Below are positions 43,084 to 51,738 of a DNA stretch of 64,000 nucleotides, one piece after another; position 1 is the stretch's first letter, and every line of letters starts with the position of its first letter. The stretch covers positions 1 through 64,000 of the forward strand of contig DAOLIT010000021.1 in assembly GCA_035328405.1 (NCBI GenBank). The letters run 5' to 3'. The notes under the pieces were generated by a model that worked only from the letters and a program-made list of their open reading frames with translations, was not told the origin of the DNA and did not search any database. The translations under genes and the position numbers were made by a program. The DNA comes from JAEUKA01 sp035328405 (GTDB lineage: Bacteria; Myxococcota_A; Polyangia; Palsa-1104; JAEUJZ01).

Positions 43084-45476
43084 GGCAAGTGTTCTCCTCG
43101 CTGCTTGGCGAGTGCGCTGAGGACGCGGGCCGGTGTGAGCGGCAAATCGCGCAGACGGACACCGAGCGCGTTGTAGACGGCGTTGGCGATGGCGGCTGCG
43201 GTGGGAACAGTGGCGGGTTCTCCGATGCCGCTCGCGTCGGTGGAGGAACGCCCGTGCAAATCCTCGAGGAAGAGGACTTGGAGCGCTGGGACATCGAGCG
43301 CCCCGGCGATTTTGTACTGTTCGAGATTCCCGTTGAGCACGCGACCGGTTTTGGGATCGAGGCGGCGTTCCTCGAACAGGGCGTAGGAAAGACCTTGAAG
43401 GATGCCGCCGTGGATTTGGTTTTCGACGAGAAGCGGGTTGATGGGACGACCGCAATCTTGGGCGGCACCGATGCGCAACACGCGGATGACGCCGGTCAGG
43501 GTGTTGACCTCGACTTCGGCCATTTGCACGCCGCCGAGTTGGTTTGCGAGCGGGCCTGCCTTGGCGGTGGGTTCGCGGACCCAATCGCTTTGCCGGGTCG
43601 CGGTGCCGACGACTTCGGAGCGACGCAAACGTGCGCAGGCTTGGGCAAACGGAAGAGGCGGAATGGGTTTGCCGGCCTTTTGTCCGACGATGAGTCCTTT
43701 TTGGAGCGTCGGATTGGCATCCAAACCGAGCACGGTTCGCAAATCGGCGAGCAAATTCTGCTTTGCGAGGTAGGCAGCGTCCCGGACGACGGGGGTGGCA
43801 GAGGAGGTCGTCATGCTTCCGCCAGAGGCTGGCCCGACGGGAAAACGTGTGTCGCCAATCGATACTTTGATGTTGGCAAGTGGCAAGTCCAATTCCTCAG
43901 CGACGACGAGCGCGATGGCGGTTCGGATTCCGCCGCCGATGTCTTGCGTGCCGATTTGGACCTCGACGTGTCCGTCGCGTTGGATGCGAACGAGTGCGTG
44001 CGAATCGAGGCTGACAAAGTGATACCAAAGCCCCTGCGCGACGCCGATTCCTCGTCGCAATTCCCCGAGTTTTCCTGCGCGCGGCCCCTGTCCGGCTGCT
44101 GTTCGTTTGTTCCACCCAAAGGCCTCGGCCAAACGCTTCCGTTCTTCTTTGCGGGCAGGGTGTGGATCGTTTTTGTCGCGCAACGCGAGCGGGTCCATGC
44201 GCAGGCGTTCGGCCAATTCGTCCATGGCTTGCTCGAGGGCAAACGCGCCTTGTGGGTGCCCGGGTGCCCGAAAAGCGGCCAGGGGGCCGGTGTGGGTAAA
44301 TACGTCTGTTTCTTCGACATAAATCGCAGGACAGGCGTAAAGCCCAAGAGCGGGCCCCGAAAAGCCAGCGCCAGCCCCGGCCCCGCCGTGGCCAAAACCT
44401 TTGACCTCGATCGCGGTAAGTTGGCCATCTGCCGTGGCTGAGAGGGCGACGTTTTGTTCGGAACCAGGCCGATTTCCGACGGCCAAGTGTTCCTCTTTGC
44501 GAGACAACGCGATGCGAACGGGGGCCGCTGCGGCTTTGGCCAACAGGGCCGCGAGGACGCCGTAATTGCCGGGCCCAAACTTGGCCCCAAAACCGCCACC
44601 TGTGTGGTCGGAAAACACACGAATTTTCGTTGCGGGCATCGACAGCACTTCGGCCAATTCCTCGCGCACGGAAAAAATGCTCTGCGTCGAAACCCACACG
44701 GCCAGCTCGTCGCCGGCGCGGTTCCATTCGGCGACCAAACCGTGCGTTTCGAGCGCGGAATGGGTCTGCACTTGGGTCGTGTACGTCGCTCGGACTCCTG
44801 CTGGACCGGACAACAGGGCTTGCGTGACGGCTTGCGCCTGTTTGTCCACATCTCGGCCTTTGACCGTACTTCGTTTGGGGCCGCGCAGGTTGCCCTGCTG
44901 TTTGAGCGCATCTTTCGACCCGCCGCCGCCTGCGGAACCTCGTGCGGTCACGGGCTGTGCGAACACGAGCGGCGCATTCGCAAGGCGAGCCGCAAGCGGG
45001 TCGATGACAAACGGGAGCACGTCGTAATCCACTTTGATTTTGGCGAGCGCAGCCTCGGCCTGTGATGCGGTTTGGGCGGCGACAGCAGCGAGGGGCTGCC
45101 CGCAATACAGGACGCGACCGACGCCTTTGCTTTGGTCTTGCCCGACGCTGGCGACGCCGAGCAAGTGAGGCAACACGACGGCAGCGCGAACGCCCGGTTG
45201 CTTCTGCGCCTCGGTTACGTCGATGCGGTGAATCCGCGCGTGGGGATGCGGCGACCTGAGCACGCGCCCGACGAGCAGTCCCGGTCGCATCCCATCGCTC
45301 ACATACCGAGCGCGCCCGGTTACTTTGTCGGGGCCATCCACGCGCGGCGTCGGCTTTCCGACCTGTGCAAGCGATTGGTTTTCTTGCCAGACAGCCGGTG
45401 TGTTTTCACCGACCTCGCGCGGTTCTTTGGCAAGACTTGCGCCGACGATGCCGACGGGAACGTCGATGCGGCTCAT
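43080..45476 (-). CDS. paoC: Molybdenum hydroxylase large subunit, molybdopterin-binding
   Basis: A 798-residue molybdopterin-cytosine-dinucleotide-binding catalytic subunit. Features: PRVDGPDKVTGRARYVSD at about residue 35, the DHTGGGFGAKFGPG cofactor loop, LAAFRAPGHPQGAFALEQ, the EVQIGTQDIGGGIRTAIA segment and the active-site Glu in ASGIGEPATVPTAAAIANA near the end. It oxidises aldehydes or N-heterocycles by hydroxyl transfer. A Gly-rich stretch (GHGGAGAGAGFSG) near the cofactor loop is unusual. ATG 45476 overlaps the small-subunit stop by four bases. It has no own signal and should be co-exported with the Tat-bearing subunit. The substrate cannot be derived. Confidence 0.91.
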   Translation of the reverse strand: MSRIDVPVGIVGASLAKEPREVGENTPAVWQENQSLAQVGKPTPRVDGPDKVTGRARYVSDGMRPGLLVGRVLRSPHPHARIHRIDVTEAQKQPGVRAAVVLPHLLGVASVGQDQSKGVGRVLYCGQPLAAVAAQTASQAEAALAKIKVDYDVLPFVIDPLAARLANAPLVFAQPVTARGSAGGGGSKDALKQQGNLRGPKRSTVKGRDVDKQAQAVTQALLSGPAGVRATYTTQVQTHSALETHGLVAEWNRAGDELAVWVSTQSIFSVREELAEVLSMPATKIRVFSDHTGGGFGAKFGPGNYGVLAALLAKAAAAPVRIALSRKEEHLAVGNRPGSEQNVALSATADGQLTAIEVKGFGHGGAGAGAGFSGPALGLYACPAIYVEETDVFTHTGPLAAFRAPGHPQGAFALEQAMDELAERLRMDPLALRDKNDPHPARKEERKRLAEAFGWNKRTAAGQGPRAGKLGELRRGIGVAQGLWYHFVSLDSHALVRIQRDGHVEVQIGTQDIGGGIRTAIALVVAEELDLPLANIKVSIGDTRFPVGPASGGSMTTSSATPVVRDAAYLAKQNLLADLRTVLGLDANPTLQKGLIVGQKAGKPIPPLPFAQACARLRRSEVVGTATRQSDWVREPTAKAGPLANQLGGVQMAEVEVNTLTGVIRVLRIGAAQDCGRPINPLLVENQIHGGILQGLSYALFEERRLDPKTGRVLNGNLEQYKIAGALDVPALQVLFLEDLHGRSSTDASGIGEPATVPTAAAIANAVYNALGVRLRDLPLTPARVLSALAKQRGEHLP

Positions 45477-46219
45477 TTTTTGCCTCCCTGGGCGGCGGCC
45501 AGCACCGCTTGTGTGATGTGTGGATACGCACCGCAGCGACACAAATTTCCGGCGAGGGCATGCTTTACGTCCCCGTCGGTCAGCGCCGCGAGTTTGCCTT
45601 CGGTTTTGGCTTTTTCGTACAGGGCAGCGCAGCTCATCAACATGCCCGAGGTGCAAAACCCACACTGGAGCGCATCTTTTTCGACAAACGCTTGCTGAAG
45701 CGGATGCAGCTCGGTGCCTTTGGACAACCCCTCGACCGTCGTCACGGCAGGCGGCGATTGCCCCGCAGGTTGCCCAGGCAAACCGGCCACATCGAGCGCC
45801 AACGTCATGCACGCGAGCATCGGTTTTCCCGCGATGAGCACCGTACACGCCCCGCACGCGCCGCGTTCGCACCCCTGTTTGGTGCCGGTGAGGCCGAGTT
45901 TTTCGCGCAACACCTGCGCCAGTGTTTCGCTCGGCTCGATCATCAGTTTTTGCGCTTTGCCGTTTACGAGCAGCGTCGCGGGCACGGCTTTTGGACCGAG
46001 CACTTGCGCCACCGGGTTTGTGCTTGTTTGGGCCTGTGCGGCCTCGGCCTGCGGAGTTTTCGAGATGAGCACGGCAGCGCCCGCAACCCCGCCCGCTTGT
46101 TTGAAAAAGGAACGTCGCGAGAAAGCACCGCCAGGTTCATCTGCGGGTTCTGTCGTTTGAACTACAGGAACGGAAGCGGGTGCGGGTGTGGGTGAAGGAA
46201 GGGAATCGTCCGTGCGCAT
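45473..46219 (-). CDS. paoA: Molybdenum hydroxylase [2Fe-2S] subunit with Tat signal
   Basis: A 248-residue iron-sulphur subunit. After a Pro/Ser-rich leader comes a twin-arginine signal, SRRSFFKQAGGVAGAAVLIS (about residues 34-53), so the folded complex is exported to the periplasm. The first [2Fe-2S] cluster is a plant-ferredoxin type (CERGACGACTVL...C), the second a helical-bundle type (CGFCTSGMLM...CRCGAY). ATG 46219 follows an in-frame upstream GTG-containing stretch; the leader is already long. It is first in the operon paoA-paoC-paoB-M20 hydrolase. It is divergent from the M2 peptidase gene with a 144-base shared regulatory gap in which no clear operator was seen. Confidence 0.92.
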   Translation of the reverse strand: MRTDDSLPSPTPAPASVPVVQTTEPADEPGGAFSRRSFFKQAGGVAGAAVLISKTPQAEAAQAQTSTNPVAQVLGPKAVPATLLVNGKAQKLMIEPSETLAQVLREKLGLTGTKQGCERGACGACTVLIAGKPMLACMTLALDVAGLPGQPAGQSPPAVTTVEGLSKGTELHPLQQAFVEKDALQCGFCTSGMLMSCAALYEKAKTEGKLAALTDGDVKHALAGNLCRCGAYPHITQAVLAAAQGGKK

Positions 46220-46363
46220 GGCGGGACCATACAACACCCCGCGCGCCAAACTGCCTCAAAAATGCCAACCGGAACCCTCGCTGGATAGGAGCGTGTGTGC
46301 AGCTTGGCCAGAGGTAGTTGTTTGTGGTATAGGGCGGGCTTCTTGTTTGGGAGGTCCCAGTTG

Positions 46364-48262
46364 ATGTCACGTTTCCAGGTCCGAGGTGTTTTTTGGGCGG
46401 GCAAAACGACGCTCAGTCTGTTGTCGTGTTCGTTGTGGCTGGCGGCGTCAAGCTGCACGCCGTGTGAACCGCTGGCACCGGTTCGAGCAGATCCGCCGCC
46501 GCAGGTGGTGCCTCCTCCGCCGCCGGTGCCGCAAGGGCCGACGGAAGCGGATGCACGGGCGTTCATGGATCAGACGGAAACGCAGCTTCGGGCGCTGGCC
46601 AGCCATGCGCAGCGCGTGCAGTTCGTCCAGAACACGAACATCACGTCGGACACCGAGTACCTCAATGCCATGGCGCAAGAACAGCTCATGGAGTTTCTGG
46701 GGAAAAAGATCAAAGAGGCTGCTCGGTTCGATGGCATTTCGCTGGCCCCTGATCTGCGTCGGAAGTTCGATTTGCTCCGGCTCGGACAGGATTTGCCGGC
46801 ACCGCCGGATGCAGCGGAACGGGCGGAACTGGCGCAGCTCGCAGCGTCGATGGAAACGTCGTATGGGAAAGCGAAGTATTGCCCTCCGCGTCTGAAAGGG
46901 CAGTGCCTGACACTCGATGACCTGACGCGCACGCTGGCCAACAGCCGCAACTACGACGAGCTTCTGGATGTGTGGACGGGTTGGCATGATCAGGCCAAGA
47001 CGTTGCGCGGTTCCTATGCGCGGTACGTGGTGCTGGCGAACAAAGGAGCGCAGACCGCCGGGTACAAAGATGTGGGGGCGATGTGGCGGTCTCGGTACGA
47101 CATGAGCGAGGAGGCGTTTGCGGCAGAGACAGAGCGTCTGTGGCAGCAAGTGAAGCCGCTTTATGAACTCTTGCACTGCTATGTGCGGATGAAGCTGCAC
47201 AAAACCTATGGCAATCGCGTCGCCGAGTCGGGCCCGATGCCAGCGCATGTCCTTGGGAACATGTGGGCGCAGGAATGGGGGAACATTTTTCCGCTCGTGG
47301 CACCGCAGGGGAAAGGCGCGGCGATCGACCTGAAAACCAAGTTCGTGCAAAAGAAAATCACGCCGCTGCAAATGGTCAAAATGGGCGAGGGATTTTTCAA
47401 ATCCGTGGGCTTTGACCCTCTGCCGGATACGTTTTTTGCGCGATCGATGTTTGTGCGGCCCAAAGACCGGGAAGTGGTCTGTCACGCTTCGGCGTGGGAT
47501 GTGACCTCGCGAGGGGATTTGCGGCTGAAAATGTGCATCGAGCTCGACGAGGACAACTTCCGCACGGTTCACCACGAGCTGGGTCACAACTACTACTACT
47601 GGTACTACCGAGATCTACCCATTCTGTTTCAGCAAGGCGCGAACGACGGTTTCCATGAAGCCATCGGAGATGCGATCGCGATGTCGATCACGCCGACGTA
47701 TTTGCAAAAATTGGGGCTTATGGATGCCGGTGCGCAGGTGGACGACATCACCTTCTTGCTGCACGACGCGCTCGACCACGTTGCGTTTTTGCCGTTTGGC
47801 AAAGTGATTGATCAGTGGCGGTGGGAAGTGTTTTCCGGGAAAGTCCGCCCCGAGGAATACAACAAGCGGTGGTGGGAGCTGCGCAAGATGTATCAAGGCG
47901 TGGTGCCTGCTGCGGGACGCACCGACGCGGATTTTGATCCGGGCGCGAAGTTTCACATTCCAGGAAACACGCCGTATGCACGGTACTTTTTGGCGCGCTT
48001 TCTGGAATTTCAGTTTCACCGTGCGCTGTGCCAGGCCGCTGGTTTTCAAGGGCCTTTGCACAAATGCTCGATTTACGGCAACCAAGCAGCGGGCGACAAG
48101 TTGAAGGCGCTTCTGCAAATGGGTGCATCGAAACCGTGGCCCGAGGCGCTGACGGCCATCGCGGGGACGGACAAGATGGATGCGGCGGCTCTTTTGGAAT
48201 ACTACGCGCCGCTCATGTCCTTCCTGAAAGAACAGACTGCTCAGCAACGCTGCGGCTACTGA
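46364..48262 (+). CDS. M2-family peptidyl-dipeptidase (ACE-like), lipoprotein
   Basis: A 632-residue zinc dipeptidyl carboxypeptidase homologous to animal angiotensin-converting enzyme. The zinc site is complete: HELGH (His404, His408) and the third ligand Glu432 in GFHEAIGD, exactly 24 residues after the second His as in ACE. FQQGANDGFHEAIGDAIAMS is almost the family consensus. ATG 46364 follows GGGAGGT; the signal ends in LAASSC, a lipobox, so the enzyme is probably anchored in the inner or outer membrane. After the Cys is a Pro-rich linker. It likely trims C-terminal dipeptides from peptides in the periplasm or outside. Divergent from the paoABC-type operon. Confidence 0.94.
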   Translation: MSRFQVRGVFWAGKTTLSLLSCSLWLAASSCTPCEPLAPVRADPPPQVVPPPPPVPQGPTEADARAFMDQTETQLRALASHAQRVQFVQNTNITSDTEYLNAMAQEQLMEFLGKKIKEAARFDGISLAPDLRRKFDLLRLGQDLPAPPDAAERAELAQLAASMETSYGKAKYCPPRLKGQCLTLDDLTRTLANSRNYDELLDVWTGWHDQAKTLRGSYARYVVLANKGAQTAGYKDVGAMWRSRYDMSEEAFAAETERLWQQVKPLYELLHCYVRMKLHKTYGNRVAESGPMPAHVLGNMWAQEWGNIFPLVAPQGKGAAIDLKTKFVQKKITPLQMVKMGEGFFKSVGFDPLPDTFFARSMFVRPKDREVVCHASAWDVTSRGDLRLKMCIELDEDNFRTVHHELGHNYYYWYYRDLPILFQQGANDGFHEAIGDAIAMSITPTYLQKLGLMDAGAQVDDITFLLHDALDHVAFLPFGKVIDQWRWEVFSGKVRPEEYNKRWWELRKMYQGVVPAAGRTDADFDPGAKFHIPGNTPYARYFLARFLEFQFHRALCQAAGFQGPLHKCSIYGNQAAGDKLKALLQMGASKPWPEALTAIAGTDKMDAAALLEYYAPLMSFLKEQTAQQRCGY

Positions 48263-48290
48263 ACGATCAAAGGGGCTTGGGTGTTCGGCC

Positions 48291-48701
48291 CTAGCTCTTT
48301 GCTCGTCGAGCGGCGATCACTTTCGCGATCTTCGATTCCAAATCTGCAAAATCAAACGGCTTGTCTACGTACTCGTCTGCTCCATACAAAGGAGAGGTCA
48401 TTTCGTTCACCTTCTCTCCGATTGCGGTGAGCATCACGATTCCGACGTTGTGGAACATTGGGTCGTTGCGCAGCTCGCGAGCGACCTCCCAGCCGTTTTT
48501 CCCCGGCATCATCACGTCGAGCAGCACCAAATCAGGGTGCTTGTCGCGCGCAAGCTGCAAGGTCTGAAGACCGTCTGCCGCCTCCAGAACTTTGTATCCC
48601 TTTTTGTTGAGCCGGATGGACAACATCATCAGGATTTCGGGGTCGTCGTCCGCGATCAGAACCAAGCCTTTGTGAGAGGCAACACTCGTCGGTGCAGGCA
48701 T
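48291..48701 (-). CDS. Single-domain response regulator (receiver only)
   Basis: A 136-residue cytoplasmic receiver domain. LVLIADDDPEILMML holds the acidic pocket (Asp18-20), the phosphoacceptor is Asp62 in VLLDVMMPGKNG, and the conserved Thr and Lys are in VMLTAIGE and YVDKPFDF. There is no output domain, so it works as a CheY/SpoOF-like phospho-relay or protein-binding switch. No histidine kinase is in the window. ATG 48701 begins a ten-residue lead before the first strand; the open frame upstream shows no domain. It converges with the M2 peptidase gene with 28 bases between. The 188 bases upstream hold nothing recognisable. Confidence 0.93.
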   Translation of the reverse strand: MPAPTSVASHKGLVLIADDDPEILMMLSIRLNKKGYKVLEAADGLQTLQLARDKHPDLVLLDVMMPGKNGWEVARELRNDPMFHNVGIVMLTAIGEKVNEMTSPLYGADEYVDKPFDFADLESKIAKVIAARRAKS

Positions 48702-48889
48702 GGACCACACGCTAGCTTGCGCAGACGCACAGGTCAAGACGAATGCCGAGCACGCTTTTGGGGTGCGGCGTCGTGAGACAAACCGCAGACACAAGCAGAG
48801 AGCCAAAAGCACGCACGGGGCCGGATTTGGCCACGGCGGAAAACAGTCTGAAAGAATGGGAAAGGACTGCGGAGCACGTCGGAAGAACG

Positions 48890-49198
48890 CTACTTCTCGT
48901 AGGGCAGAGGGCTTTGACCGTCCCACAACGAGGCTGGGATTTTGGAGCCGCGCGTGACGCGATCCGCGTCGGTGCATCGGTTGAACAGCTCCACCTCGGT
49001 TTGCGGAACGCCGGTCACACACGGACTGTCGATCATGTCTTTCTTCTTCTGGCCGCCATCCAGAAAAGACGGGTCTTCATCGTCGGGATGGTAGTTGTCT
49101 GCACTCGCGCACCGCAACTGAGTGGACAGAAGCGAAAGGCCGCACAAAACCAGGAAAGACAGCCCGCGGGACCATTTCTTTTTTGCGGTTTGTTGCAT
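48890..49198 (-). CDS. Small secreted protein, coupled to the binding-protein gene
   Basis: A 102-residue exported protein. The N-terminal signal is SRGLSFLVLCGLSLLSTQLRCA; Cys31 could be a degenerate lipobox. The mature part is acidic and low in hydrophobic residues (DNYHPDDEDPSFLDGGQKKK), with two further Cys. No domain is recognised. The ATG overlaps the TGA stop of the upstream binding-protein gene by one base (TGATG), which is strong support that this small gene is real and is made together with it. It may be a partner or anchor of that periplasmic protein. Function unknown. Confidence 0.7.
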   Translation of the reverse strand: MQQTAKKKWSRGLSFLVLCGLSLLSTQLRCASADNYHPDDEDPSFLDGGQKKKDMIDSPCVTGVPQTEVELFNRCTDADRVTRGSKIPASLWDGQSPLPYEK

Positions 49199-50421
49199 CA
49201 CTCGGCCTCGCAGTAGTTGTGACGGCAAGTTCCGGTTGTGCAGGTTCCCGTCGGACATTGTCGGCAGTTGAGCGTACCTTGAACCACATTGTGTTCAAAC
49301 AGACAGCGGCACGAATCTTTGGGTGCCGAAACCGTCATGGGCCCGGCATCGGTTGTTTTGGATACCTGCATGACACATTGGGGAATCAGGCCGGACTGGA
49401 CTTGCAAGACTTGGGAATCTTGACCCCCGACGACAGATTTGCCGAGGAAGATGTTGGAAAGCCGTTTTCCCTTTTCGGACAACGGTTCGCTCGGATTCGC
49501 CGGGTTTTGCCGCAGGACTGTGTGAAGGTAGCCCCACAACGGATAGTGCCCGTCGCGGACATTTTGTTTTTCAAACGATTGTTTGTCGGGAACAAGCGCG
49601 CGTCGATCAGGGAAAAACGCTCCGGTTTGATCCATCGCTTGGAACGCCAGCGGACGAAGTTCTTTGCGTCGGCGATCGGCGACCGAGGTCGGCAAAACCA
49701 CGATTCCGTGCTCTGTGTCGTTAAAGAGCACATCAAAAAGCGCATCTGTGTTTGCTGCAACAGTGCCCTTCCATTTGTTGCCAGGCAGTTTGATTCTTGG
49801 CGCAGTCAACAGGGTGCCGGCATCCTGTTGACCCAAATGGGCGATCGCAGCATCGGAAATCCACGGTTTTAGTCCAGCCGATTGACCCGCGCCGAACACG
49901 AAGTGGGCCTCTGGGGCAAGAATCGCGGCTTCAGTGGCCGTTTTCGACATCGAAAACGTATACGCCGCAACAGGCCCAGCAGCGACGAGGACTCCTGTCG
50001 GCGGGGTCTGCGCGTAGGCGGGGCATGTCTGCGGAAACACGTCCGCAAGAACCAAATCGATCTTGGTCCCCCCCGATTCCAAATCACACGTTTGGGTTCG
50101 ATTCGGATCGGGGATCGGGTCTCGAGGGAAAAAATACGCCTTGCCTTTCATGCACGCGCCGAGCGCACACGATCCAGGATTCGTGTCTCGGACCATTGCC
50201 TCGAGGGCTGAACACGCCGGCGCGATCTGAAAGATCACCGTTTGTTTCTGCGCATCCGTTCGCGCGAGAAGTTTGGCGACTTCGCCAAGCATCGGCTCCG
50301 CAGACGACGACGCCATGACATAGGCGGGTTCTGACAGCACCCTGCATTCCAGCGCCGAGGCTGACTTGGGAAAGCCGACAGCACCGACGAACAACAGCAC
50401 CGAAAAGTACCTTGCCCACAT
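49198..50421 (-). CDS. Periplasmic substrate-binding-like protein with Cys-rich tail
   Basis: A 407-residue exported protein. After a signal peptide (residues 1-28, ending SASA) the body resembles PstS-like periplasmic binding proteins (type 2 fold): AEPMLGEVAKLLARTDAQ, IDLVLADVFP, AYTFSMSKTATEAAILAPEAHFVFG and PRIKLPGNKWKG. The last 38 residues contain seven Cys (DSCRC...NCRQCPTGTCTTGTC RHNYC spacing CxxC, Cx4C, Cx4C, Cx4C), a compact disulphide-rich or metal-binding tail not found in normal PstS. No ABC permease or ATPase is adjacent. It is coupled by TGATG to the small secreted protein gene. The assignment as a solute-binding fold is by general pattern; the ligand is unknown. Confidence 0.72.
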   Translation of the reverse strand: MWARYFSVLLFVGAVGFPKSASALECRVLSEPAYVMASSSAEPMLGEVAKLLARTDAQKQTVIFQIAPACSALEAMVRDTNPGSCALGACMKGKAYFFPRDPIPDPNRTQTCDLESGGTKIDLVLADVFPQTCPAYAQTPPTGVLVAAGPVAAYTFSMSKTATEAAILAPEAHFVFGAGQSAGLKPWISDAAIAHLGQQDAGTLLTAPRIKLPGNKWKGTVAANTDALFDVLFNDTEHGIVVLPTSVADRRRKELRPLAFQAMDQTGAFFPDRRALVPDKQSFEKQNVRDGHYPLWGYLHTVLRQNPANPSEPLSEKGKRLSNIFLGKSVVGGQDSQVLQVQSGLIPQCVMQVSKTTDAGPMTVSAPKDSCRCLFEHNVVQGTLNCRQCPTGTCTTGTCRHNYCEAE

Positions 50422-50722
50422 GTCGCGCAGCCTAACACAAGACCATTCCATGCAATACGAGATCATCGAAACGAAAAACCAACAAAGTTGCAGGCTGGTT
50501 TGCAGCACACGCTGTGGAATCGGCAGAACATGAATGGACAGGTTGCGGTCTGGTTTTTTTCCGTGCCTCGCTGGCGCGCAACAGCCGCTTGTCTCAAGTC
50601 GATAACCTTTCGCGAGACAGTGGGTAACTTTGTCTGTGACCATCCGGGACACTCGCCGTTTTTGGCGTGGACGGCATACGGATGGCGCGGTCGTGATACG
50701 CTGCAAACGAGGCAAATAGACG
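50422..50722. other. Intergenic stretch between divergent genes
   Basis: About 300 bases between the start of the binding-protein gene (minus) and the tail-tube gene (plus). I see no coding region I can support. The last 20 bases carry GAGG (50709-50712), a ribosome site for the ATG at 50723. It is probably promoter space for both genes; no clear boxes were recognised. Confidence 0.5.
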
Positions 50723-51694
50723 ATGGCGGCTTCAAGCAAGACCCGGCCCTACATTTCCAGCCGTTTTGTACTCGAACTCGAAGACTCCAGTGCGGGTCAA
50801 TACATGGGAACGCTCCAGACGATCGAGGGCGGGACGTTCAAATCCGAAGTCCTTGAGGAGAAAGTCGGCGGCACAGGCGCGGTGACGAAGTATCCTGGCC
50901 GTCCGAAGTTCGACGACGTGACCATCCAAGTCGGCATGGCGATGGCTCCGCGTTTTTGGCGGTGGATTTCCAAGAGTTTTAGCTATGACGCAGAGCGGGC
51001 CAATGGCTCGCTTGTGGCGCTCGATTTTGACAACAAAGAGAGATGGCGACGGAAATTCACTGGGGCATTGATTCGCGAAGTGACGTTTCCGACGCTGGAC
51101 GGTGCTGCGAAAGAGCCCGCCTACATCACCGTGAAGTTTGCGGTCGAGAGCATCAAGGAAGAAGCCTCGGGAAACAATCAATATCCCGGCGAGCAAAACC
51201 ACAAAGACGAATGGGAACGTCAACGGATGTGGCTTCCGTCGATGTTCACTTTCAAAATCGACGGAATCAGCCAAGATCCGGCGGAAACCTGCAAAATCGA
51301 GTCGTTTTCGGTCAAGCAAGAGATCATCGAAAACCCGATCGGCAAATTCCTGGAAAACCAAAAAGAACCAGGCCGGGTTGATTTTCCGACGCTGGGCGTG
51401 ACGATTTTGCAACGCGATGCAGGCCCGTGGATGAAATGGTGGGACAAACTGGTTCGCGAGGGGAAACACGAGCTGAGCCAGCAACACAATGGCCACATTT
51501 GGTTCCTTCCCCGAGATGCCGTCGGTTCGGGCCAGCTTCAGCGAAAACCACTTTTGACGCTCGATTTGTTCGGCGTGACGATTCTGGGTTTGGGTCCGGT
51601 CAAACACGACTCGAAACAGCAGCAACTTCAAAAAGTGAAACTCGACTTGGCCTGCGAGCGAATCGACCTCCAAGGCGGCGAAGGCACCGTCTGA
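50723..51694 (+). CDS. Double-domain phage tail-tube (gp19-like) protein, isolated
   Basis: A 323-residue protein made of two fused tail-tube domains of the T4 gp19 / contractile-injection-system type. The first copy (residues 15-150) matches the family closely: FVLELED..., the EEKVGGTGAVTKYPGRPKFDDVTIQ hairpin region, MAMAPRFWRWI, NGSLVALDFDN and the C-terminal ITVKFAVESIKEE strand. The second copy starts at about residue 174 (FTFKIDGI) and has the same order: VKQEIIENP..., VDFPTLGVTILQRDAGPWMKWW, LLTLDLFGVTILGLG, VKLDLACERIDL, but is more diverged. Normal members have one domain of about 150 residues and assemble in hexameric rings. No sheath, baseplate, spike or ATPase gene is nearby. No signal peptide. 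Confidence 0.85.
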   Translation: MAASSKTRPYISSRFVLELEDSSAGQYMGTLQTIEGGTFKSEVLEEKVGGTGAVTKYPGRPKFDDVTIQVGMAMAPRFWRWISKSFSYDAERANGSLVALDFDNKERWRRKFTGALIREVTFPTLDGAAKEPAYITVKFAVESIKEEASGNNQYPGEQNHKDEWERQRMWLPSMFTFKIDGISQDPAETCKIESFSVKQEIIENPIGKFLENQKEPGRVDFPTLGVTILQRDAGPWMKWWDKLVREGKHELSQQHNGHIWFLPRDAVGSGQLQRKPLLTLDLFGVTILGLGPVKHDSKQQQLQKVKLDLACERIDLQGGEGTV

Positions 51695-51738
51695 CCTCTC
51701 CTTACAATCCCTCTTTTCAAATTTGGGAGTCGGTAGGA

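Noticed and set aside
50723..51694. Prophage or complete contractile injection locus
   Set aside because: Only the tail-tube protein is recognisable; neighbours are ordinary secreted proteins and kinases, with no integrase, sheath, baseplate or lysis gene.
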